Source of the DNA: Aulostomus chinensis | Lineage: Eukaryota > Chordata > Actinopteri > Syngnathiformes > Aulostomidae | Direction: 5' to 3' | DNA length: 64,000 nt | Assembly: GCA_037954235.1 (NCBI GenBank) | Contig: JBBMOA010000004.1 | Span: 10,854,601-10,918,600 of the forward strand | Made by a program: the position numbers and the translations under genes | Part shown: positions 57,201 to 64,000 of the stretch, one piece after another | Position numbering within the stretch: position 1 is the stretch's first letter | Layout of the letters: every line of letters starts with the position of its first letter | Notes under the pieces: generated by a model | Database searches by the model: none | Seen by the model: only the letters and a program-made list of their open reading frames with translations | Told to the model about the DNA's origin: nothing

Positions 57201-59782
57201 ACTGTCCACTCCTATCAATCGAGGCGTTCCGGTCCAGAAACGCTCTCTGGTCCCGATCCGGAGTTTCAGGGTCACGTGACCGAGAAGCAACCGAACAATG
57301 AGAGGTATTTTACATGTGAATATTTGGATGAAACACAGATGCTGGAAAATCCACACAACCGAAGGTCACGAACATCAATCTGACCCGAGATTAGCTGACA
57401 TGAATAAACATAGAAGCCCCCCCCCCCCCCGCCCGAAAAATTGGGAAACTTAAATCTGCATTAACTGCTCTGAACACTTGAGGGCAGCAGAATTAAAGGA
57501 CAATTCTGTGGAACTGTGGCGTTTGTGGCGACAATGAGGAGTTAACTCTTTCACTACACCAATAAAAGTTTGTTCCTCTCCAGTTTTGGCTAGTTTTGTC
57601 AATTTGTCTTCACTGTTCGTGTGCGGCTAATTTAATGTTGCTTATCTGTTGAAATATTAACCTCCTCTGGTTTTGTCTGTTTGCCCGCCTGAGTTAGCAG
57701 CGTTATAGTCAATGTTACCCTCTACTAGCAGTGCTCTAACTAGTGTTAGTTTCTGTTAGTGTTACAGCTTGTGTTAGCTATCTCTTAAAGTTTTGGCCTG
57801 TGTCGGTCTCTGGTAACAGTGTTATAGCCCGTGTTAGCCATCTGGTAGGCTGTTAGCAGTGTCATGGTGAGCGTTACCCATCTGATCGTCTCTGTTAACA
57901 GTGTTATAGCCCAGGTTCGCCATGATTTAGCAGCGTTATTGCCTGTGTTAGCCATCTGATTGCCTGTCAGCTGTGTTCCAGCTGGTGTTATCCATCTGAT
58001 AGCCTCTGTTAACAGTGTTATAGCTTGTGTTAGCAATCTGTTAGCAGCGTTCTAGCCTGTGTTAGCCACCTGATTGCCTGTCAGCTGTGTTCTAGCGAGT
58101 GTTGTCCATCTGATAGCCTCTGTTAACATTGTTAAAGCCCAGGTTTGCCACCTGTTAGCAGCATTATAGCCTGTGTTAGCCATCTGATTGCCTGTTAGCA
58201 GTGTCCTAGCAAGTGTTATCCATCTGATAGCCTCTGTTCACAGTGTTATAGCCCAGGTTAGCCATGTGTTAGCAGTGTTGTAGTCTGTATTAAACCATCT
58301 GATAGCCTGTTAGCAGTGTTACAGCTTGTATTAGCCATCGGATAGCCTCTGTTAGCTGTGTTACAGCCGGTGTTAGCCATCTGTCAGCGGCCGTGAGCCT
58401 TTGTTGAGTCGTACCCAGCATGACAGCGTTGATGATGAGTCCCACGATGTTCTGTAAGATGAGAACGGTGATGGCAATTGGACACTGTTCCGTGATCATA
58501 CGCCCTCCGAAGCCGATGGTCACCTGAACCTCGATGGAGAACAGGAAGGCTGAGGTGAACGACCTGCAGGAGAGTAAAAGATATGACCCTCGATGCCTGA
58601 TTTACACCCACAGAATACGCAGAGCAAATACGTTCATTCACGGTGTTACAACAAGTTTTAGAGGGGTTCCGAACAGTCTTTTCCTCAGGGAACATTCAGG
58701 ATGTTCTGGGAATCTTCAGGGCATAACAGAGGGGAACATATTCCTCTAAGGTTCCGTAGAGTTTCCTCTCGTCGTAGTCGATGAAGACAGTGTAGAGATC
58801 CACGAGAACATCCCCCCGATGTTCCCCCCACTGTCCCCTTACAGTTCCCAAAACATCCTGAATATGAAATATTGCTGGCTGCCCTTTAAAGAACAGTGGG
58901 AACCAGAAGTTACAGCAGCAGGAACGCGCTCGGATCAGATCAGCACTTCTACATCCTGACTTCACGTTAAAGAAACGACAAAACTTTCAGAACTACCAGA
59001 GGAAGTCTTAAAAATGTTCTTCAGGGTTCTGTAAACGATTGGGATGTTCCTTAGGAGAAGCTTTTTTTGTTGTTGTTCTTGACAGGAACAAAAAAAGAAG
59101 AGACAGAAAAGAGGTGGGGTGAAAATGAAAGTTAGAACTGGAAAGGTGGATGAGGGCGAGAGGAGGGAATGTTCCAGAGACCCAGAGGGAGAGGCGGCGC
59201 CGCAGGGTTCCTTCTCCTCCTGAGGAAAGTTTGTTCCCTTCAGCAACAACGAAACAAAAACCTGACGGCAGCAGCGAGCTGCGCTCTCCCTCCGGACAGA
59301 AAATGGAGGAAGCGGAGGGTGGAAACACGGAGGCAGTGAGACAGGATGGATGTCTGTCCGTCAGATCCCCCCCCCCCCCCCCCCACGAGCACACACACAC
59401 CATCTAAAACTCTTTATTTCCTACTTTCGTGTTCTTACTTGACATCGGTGACGCAGTGGGTCCCGTTCAGCTCCGCGTCCAGGTCTCCGTGCGCAAACGC
59501 CACCAGCCACCAGCTCATGGCGAACAGCAGCCAGCTGCTGACGAAGGTGGTGGTGAAGATGACCAGCGTGAACCGCCATTTCAGGTCCACCAGCGTGGTG
59601 AAGACGTCCTGCAGGAACCGGCCCTGCTCGCGGATGTTCTTTTGAGCCAAGTTGCAGGAGCCGTTCTTGGCGATGAAGCGCGCCTTGTTCACGCGGTCCC
59701 TGAACACCGGTTTGCGGGGCAGACGGGAGACGAGCCCCGGCAGACCGAACTCCTCCGGGATGATGCTTTTCCTCGCCAGCAT
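54020..59782 (-). CDS. kcnj8: ATP-sensitive inward-rectifier potassium channel, Kir6.1-like; 6 exons, complete
   Basis: Joined exons 59782-59439, 58563-58415, 57132-56972, 55520-55381, 55281-55065 and 54271-54020 total 1263 nt, 420 residues plus stop. All junctions are GT-AG and phase-matched. Kir6 subunits form the pore of plasma-membrane K-ATP channels with ABCC8/9 (SUR). Order: cytosolic N-terminus with NIREQGRF (Arg51, nucleotide-site class), M1 about 70-97, pore helix and TIGFGGR filter (130-136), M2 about 140-165, cytosolic beta domain, and C-terminal LRKRNSMRRNNSMRK (370-384) with the RKR ER-retention signal at 371-373. Arg185 stands where Kir6.2 has Lys185, as in Kir6.1. The M1-pore loop is short and carries an NGT sequon. 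The ATG at 59782 is the only one; the codon three upstream is TTG. Kir6.1 is the best fit; a fish Kir6.3-type paralogue is the alternative. Confidence 0.93.
54272..55064 (-). other. kcnj8-like intron 5 (793 bp)
   Basis: No exon or nameable repeat. Intron 4, at 55282-55380, is only 99 bp, a common size in compact fish genes. Confidence 0.75.
55065..55281 (-). CDS. kcnj8: kcnj8-like exon 5 (cytosolic domain)
   Basis: Acceptor GATTCCTAG, donor GTGAGG, 217 nt. Encodes SPLYDLSAMELQCSDLEVIV, then GVVETTGITTQARTSYISEE and TEEEGVYSVDYSKFGNTAR. The VETTGITTQARTSY strand is nearly invariant in Kir channels. Confidence 0.97.
55381..55520 (-). CDS. kcnj8: kcnj8-like exon 4 (cytosolic domain)
   Basis: Acceptor TGCCGCAG, donor GTAAGA, 140 nt, phase 0 in, phase 2 out. 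Encodes VVRKTTTPEGEVIPIHQIDV then APLIICHIIDKN, matching the Kir6 family block between the two major cytosolic beta sheets. Confidence 0.96.
55738..56029 (+). repeat. Teleost dispersed repeat, copy 1 (+ orientation)
   Basis: Contains GTCGCCTCACAGCGAGAAGG, TCCATGTTCTCCCTGTTCC, CAGTCCAAAGACATCAAG, GACTCTAAATTGAC and GATAGACTGGTGACCTGTCC in order. It lies in kcnj8-like intron 3. A short tail piece in the opposite orientation precedes it at 55694-55735. Confidence 0.85.
56030..56185 (-). repeat. Teleost dispersed repeat, copy 2 (internally deleted)
   Basis: Opens CCATCCATCCATTTTCTTCG, the tail of the element read on the opposite strand. It then jumps to CATGCAGACTCCACACAGTC and ends GGCGACGGTGCTGACCACTG, the other end. 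The middle is deleted. It abuts copy 1 tail to tail. Confidence 0.8.
56482..56776 (-). repeat. Teleost dispersed repeat, copy 3 (inverted relative to copy 1)
   Basis: Its reverse complement repeats copy 1 in the same order. Across about 112 bp (GGGTGAGTCTCC through TAAATTGAC) the two differ, by eye, by a single inserted G. Copies 1 and 3 therefore form an inverted repeat in kcnj8-like intron 3, with arms over 250 bp and about 450 bp between them. Confidence 0.85.
56972..57132 (-). CDS. kcnj8: kcnj8-like exon 3 (end of M2, PIP2/nucleotide region)
   Basis: Acceptor CTCCCACAG, donor GTGCGT, 161 nt. Encodes CIFMKTAQSNRRAETLIFSR then RLCFMIRIGDLRKSM. Arg176-Arg177 and Arg185 sit at positions tied to PIP2 and ATP binding in Kir6.2. 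Phase 1 in, phase 0 out. Confidence 0.97.
57817..58387. repeat. Higher-order minisatellite: five 114-bp units of three monomers
   Basis: Monomers start at CAG or CTG followed by (T)GTGTTA-like sequence and contain GTTAGCCATCTG. They fall into three length classes in strict order: 40, 42 and 32 bp. Units start at 57817, 57931, 58045, 58159 and 58273; the last has one 41-bp monomer. The 42-bp monomer usually carries GATAGCCTCTGTTAA and the 32-bp monomer CCCAGGTT. Degenerate monomers continue left to about 57700. The array ends 27 bp inside kcnj8-like intron 2, next to the exon 2 donor. Confidence 0.93.
58415..58563 (-). CDS. kcnj8: kcnj8-like exon 2 (pore and M2)
   Basis: Acceptor TCCTGCAG, donor GTACGA, 149 nt. 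Encodes SFTSAFLFSIEVQVTIGFGG then NIVGLIINAVML. It holds the whole selectivity filter GFG and most of M2. Its 5' boundary coincides with the single coding-region intron I recall for mammalian KCNJ8. Confidence 0.97.
58564..59438 (-). other. kcnj8-like intron 1 (875 bp)
   Basis: No exon seen. Holds an 18-C run at 59367-59384 followed by a short CA tract, about 55 bp inside the intron from the exon 1 donor. Confidence 0.8.
59439..59782 (-). CDS. kcnj8: kcnj8-like exon 1 (N-terminus, M1, extracellular loop)
   Basis: ATG at 59782-59780, donor GTAAGA, 344 nt. Encodes MLARKSIIPEEF, then KNIREQGRFLQDVFTTLVDL, the M1 helix with SSWLLFAMSWWLVAFAHGD, and the loop LDAELNGTHCVTDVK. MLARKSIIPEE is the standard Kir6.1 start. 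Cys110 is in the position of the conserved loop cysteine. Confidence 0.96.
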
Positions 59783-62062
59783 CCTCTTCAAGTTCGTCCC
59801 GGAAAAACGCCGCTCCGTTAGTGCGTCTTTACGCGCGGGAGCAACATGATCACCTGCAGGGGGAGTGAGCTGCTCTCTGCTCTGAGGGCTGGGACGGATC
59901 TCCTGTTGACGTAGTCCAACTTCAGGGTCCAGACCCGGTCAGACCAGGATGGCGCTGCATTCACGGACGCACCGAGGCCATGAAAAAAAAAAACCCGTTA
60001 CCCCATGAACCACCACCCAACCTGTGCGCGCGAACAAACCCGCAGGGCCGCTAATTAACGCCTTAATTCACGATGAATTAATTCACTTCATAAAGGCGCA
60101 CCGAACTTTTGCAGATTCACAGGAAGGAAGACATCTGGGAGCTTTGTCTCTCTCACAAGTGGCTTTTACAAAAACCTACCCCCTACTTTGATTAGTCCTT
60201 TACTTTTTTAAGTGTTTTGAGATCGAGCCTGTCACGTCTCTGCTCTCATGGCTCTCACTTTTTTTTAAAGTTTGCTGGTTACGAAACGATGGAAATATTA
60301 AATACAATCTTATTCCAATTTATGTTGGTATTTTTTTAAACGTATAAAAGGGGCTAAAATGATAGCTGATCCCGTTAAAATTATTTTGAAACGACGTGGG
60401 AGTTAACGTGGCATTAAACTGATAAAACGATCCCGATGCGTTCCTGCTTCTTTTCCTGCAGCTGTGGTTTTGTTGGCCTGCAGCCCCACAGATTCAATCA
60501 TGGCTACATTAAAAAAAAAAAAAGCAGCAGTTTCTGACAAAAACAAAACCCCCCAAAAACCACATGAACTAAATGATAAAAAAAACAAGATTAAAAAATT
60601 CACTTGTTGGTTTTGTTATAACAACGATTCAAAACAAAAAGGAATAAAAACTCGTAAGTTTTCTCAGTGAGATATTTATTAACCAACTGTAATTTGATTT
60701 ATGGACTCCTTCAGCGCGTTTCATCTTTTACAATCTTCTCAGCAGGTGGCGCAATTTAGCAACTAGTTGTTTTAGGGTTATCCGCTGCACGTACACTCAA
60801 ACAACAGATGACATCACGTTGAACGTGCAAAAGTTAAGGCCGTTGAGTAAAAAAACAACAACAACAGCACATTTGAACTCAAGACGTCTGTGTTCCGTCA
60901 ACGAAAAGAAGAATAAATGTACAATGCATAACAAACCTTAAAGAGTAAAATAAAAGAAGACACACTTCACTCAAAGCCTTTTTACTGTCATTTCAAGTGT
61001 AAAAAACAAAATACTTTGCCATACGTTGAAAAACTCTGGACACACAAGGTACCACATACAGACATTTACCGTGTAAAAACTGTGTAAAAAGTGTCCGTAC
61101 TCATCAAACGTGTTCCTCTGCTTGCTGGAACAGTCCCACGAAAACTGGCTGCATAGTTTGATTCGCTCCACACAGAGAGGGAAGGCTGAGGGTGTCGGAC
61201 AGATCTGAGAGCAGTTCACGCAGGAGCGCTCAAAGCCGCAGCGTAAAGAAACGACGCGGCGAAGGGTTTAACAGTCGGAGAACATAAACCCCCCCCAGTC
61301 GACAGAGTTTAAGCTAACGCAACCAGCAGGCTGCAGAGGCTTTCAAAAAAACAAAAAAACAAAAAGTGGAAATGCTTTGGGAAATATTTGTCAAGACCCC
61401 AAGAGCCAGACAGCTTGACACCGCTAGTTAGCTTAGCACAATGAATGGCAGCGGATGGGAAGTGTTAGCGTACCTCTTGTAGTAAAATCTCTGCATGAAT
61501 AGAACTGCGGTCGTGCACAGCGTCTGTTTTGAAATAAATACAGATGAAGTGATATTTTAAGTTTCGGATCAAGACGCATCAGTGGAACTACTTTCCTGAC
61601 TGGGCGCCGTGATTTGATGATCAGACGTCTCATAGTAACTCTGGCAAAAAAAAAAAGAAAAAAAAGTCCAACTCATCCTGGCAAACTTTATTAGCGAGGA
61701 CGAGGAGGATTACTTCTACTCTCCGTCTGAGGTCTTTTGACCGAGGTACGCTAACACTTACCAATCACTACCATTCACTGTGCTAAGCTAACTAGCGTGG
61801 AACTCAGCTCCTTCTCTCATTCTGGGGACAACGGACAATACAATTTCAAACAAAGTTGCTGAGTTGCTTTAAGTTAAATCCTGTTTTTTGGTTGTTGTTT
61901 TTTTTTTTGCTTGAATATAAAATAAAACTTATTCATTTTGTCCCCTTGAGGCTTGGAGTGGTTTTTTTTCTAGTACTGCAATAAAACCGACCCAAAGTTG
62001 TGTCTCTGTAGCCTGCAGGTTCTGTTCTCCATACACTGGAAACATATTGTAAGTGCAGGGGT

Positions 62063-62120
62063 GCGCACGCACACACACGCACACACACACACACACACAC
62101 GCGCACACACACACACACGC
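62063..62120. repeat. (CA)n microsatellite with CG interruptions
   Basis: CA repeats broken by GC/CG steps, alternating purine-pyrimidine throughout. Confidence 0.95.
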
Positions 62121-63931
62121 TGCGAGCCAAACACAGTTGATTTATAAAGTGTAGCCGTGGCCAAGAGAGAGGAGGGCAGCTGGAGGACGATCAAACCCTC
62201 CAGGCCAGTGTAATGAAACGCAGCCGGGACGCGGACGGACAGAGTCGAGTCTCTCACCGCTGCCGGTGTTGACATCAACAGGTGGTCCGACTGTTGCTCT
62301 CGTCTAGTCCCTGCACGCACGCGTCTCGGATGAACAGTCCAGATTACAGAGTTCCGCTTCTAGAGATGAAACTTTTTAGCGTTCAGTGTTTACAGTACAA
62401 AGTTTTTGTTTCCATTTTTGAAAAATGATGTGACTTTGACACTCATGTAACGGGACAGTCGCACCGGTCCCAGGCAGACGAGACCGGGATCTGGAAAAGC
62501 TGTAATCTGGAGTTCTGGATCTGGTCTGACACGATTGAGGCCTCTTTCCTAAGTGGTACTTTATGTAGTAATAAGTCTTAAACTCTTAAGTACAGCGTCC
62601 AGTTACATTAACCCTTTACTAACCAAGTACATGTTAGCTGAGGTTTTGATTCAAAAGCTACTTAAAAAGATTTAAGCATCAAACAGCTGTGAACACGGTT
62701 TGGCGTTGGCGTGTTCGGTAGGAGGTTTATGGCTTCCAACGTGAGGCGCCATGAAAAGGCGTCAGACATGCAAACTGACTGACCAGAGTGGGAAAGAAAG
62801 AGTTGTGAGAGCAACTTTGAGGCGGATTCTGATCTTTTTCCAGAGTCTGTTTCCATCTGAGCAGGTCACTGCAGCAGGAACTCCCTGCCAGGTCCCTCAG
62901 CTGCTTCCGCTGATGCTTTACTTTCTGTTCGACGGTAAAAATGCAAGTCAAGCCGCAGAGTTTATGGCGTCCGTGTCCTCACGTGGAGTCTTTGGAGGAG
63001 CTGCTGGGTACAAAGTTGTGATACGGGGCAATGCTTCCTCTCACGACTGCGCTCCAACCCTTCGGCCGCTGGAAGCAATACGGCATCGCAGTATTTTGTG
63101 ATAAAATCAGATCGTGACTTAATACGTCACGGCAGCAACTTCTAGTTTTTCTGGCAGAACTTCTGCATCTTTGAAAATATCCCTCTAATAAGTTGGAACG
63201 GGAGTTTGAAAGGAATTTTGACTCAATTTGCCCGTTGAGGTTTCAGTATCATGAGATAGAGAGATTAGATTACCGAGGCGGAACATTGTACGTTCAGCTT
63301 TTATTTTGGAAATCTTGGGTGAATTATTTGGAATAGGATGATGGAGGTATTTGATGGAGAGGTCCTACGGCGGCTGCTCTGTTCACGCGCCGTGAACGCC
63401 GGCGACGATAAAAACAACTCTTATTACATCACGTCTCCGAGACGTGATTTAATCCCGTGAAAGTCACATGACTTCCTCAGAGCGAACAAACATTGGAAAT
63501 AAAAGAAATGCGCCCGATTGTGTCTGAACGCGTCAGTCAGACTTCCTCCTGCTCTTTACTGCGTACGAGAAGCTGTGCAGGTAAATCTGACACGACCCTC
63601 AGTACTCCTACTTGTGCTTTTCTGTATATTTGTACTTGCATACTGACAACTGGTAATATTACACATTACATTAAACTACAATCACACGCAGCTCTGTTTC
63701 AAAGCTGTTGTTTGCGGCGGTTCGATTCCACGTGTCATGTGACTTGTGATGGGGTTCTGTCACATGTTCCCCATCAGCTTCACGTACGTCAGATTTGTTT
63801 TTCACGCTCTGATGAAGGCTCAGCGAGTGATTGAATAAAGAGCTCCTCAGATGTTCTGATAGAACCGCCGACCTACACAAACGTTCGTCACGAGCAAACC
63901 GGACAGCGTTCTATTCTTTGGAGTTAACGGG

Positions 63932-63934
<3 letters not shown>

Positions 63935-63962
<28 letters not shown>
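63935..63962. repeat. (GT)n microsatellite
   Basis: About 14 GT units near the right edge of the window. Confidence 0.95.
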
Positions 63963-64000
63963 CTCTATTGTCCCAGAAGATAATAATAAGTTCAGCAAAG

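Larger units (their letters stand above)
59783..64000. other. Upstream of the kcnj8-like gene; no gene recognised
   Basis: Presumably holds the 5' UTR and promoter of the kcnj8-like gene at its left edge. Contents: a CA/GC microsatellite at 62063-62120, (GT)n at 63935-63962 and A/T homopolymers near 60511, 61650 and 61900. I looked for the C-terminal exons of abcc9, the usual kcnj8 neighbour, on the - strand and did not see them. Confidence 0.6.

Noticed and set aside
57817..58387. Regular repeats resembling a CRISPR array
   Set aside because: Units are contiguous related monomers with no unique spacers, in an intron of a vertebrate gene. It is a minisatellite.
63715..63730. GGTTCGATTCC, like a tRNA B box
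   Set aside because: No matching acceptor or D-arm sequences at the right distance upstream, and no cloverleaf could be drawn.
59800..64000. Expected abcc9 (SUR2) 3' exons next to kcnj8
   Set aside because: No ABC-transporter C-terminal motifs were seen on the - strand. The gene may lie beyond the window or be absent here.

Overview
The window is vertebrate, almost certainly teleost, nuclear DNA. Coding sequence is split into short exons with GT-AG splice sites. The DNA around them is dense in (CA)n/(GT)n microsatellites, homopolymer tracts, Tc1-like and LINE relics, and a dispersed repeat family typical of ray-finned fishes. No bacterial, plasmid or phage features are present.

Three protein-coding genes can be rebuilt exon by exon. 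(1) usp6nl (RN-tre, a TBC-domain Rab GTPase-activating protein) is on the + strand. Thirteen coding exons lie between 24205 and 46545; the exon carrying the start codon was not found. (2) echdc3 (mitochondrial crotonase-fold protein) is on the - strand in six exons, 52787 down to 49483, and is complete (292 residues). (3) A Kir6-class ATP-sensitive potassium channel gene, closest to kcnj8 (Kir6.1), is on the - strand in six exons, 59782 down to 54020, and is complete (420 residues).

Layout: 1-24.2 kb has no recognisable coding exon and is 5' flank or first intron of usp6nl, with old repeats. 24.2-46.5 kb is usp6nl; its TBC exons cluster at 38.2-41.6 kb and one 1.5-kb exon encodes the whole C-terminal tail. 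46.5-49.5 kb is the convergent gap between usp6nl and echdc3, marked by an abrupt reversal of strand composition near 48.2 kb. 49.5-52.8 kb is echdc3, with a broken Tc1-like transposon in intron 2. 54.0-59.8 kb is the kcnj8-like gene; its introns hold a five-copy higher-order minisatellite and a nearly identical inverted repeat pair. 59.8-64 kb has no recognised gene.

The genes share no pathway. usp6nl acts in endocytic Rab and actin control, echdc3 in mitochondrial acyl-CoA metabolism, and the Kir6 gene in metabolic control of membrane potential. They are chromosomal neighbours, not an operon. The observations most worth following are the ordered three-monomer minisatellite next to a splice donor, the composition flip, the six-exon Kir6 gene with a short extracellular loop, and an unrecognised 54-nt phase-preserving cassette-exon candidate in usp6nl. 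I found no evidence of a wholly new biological system.
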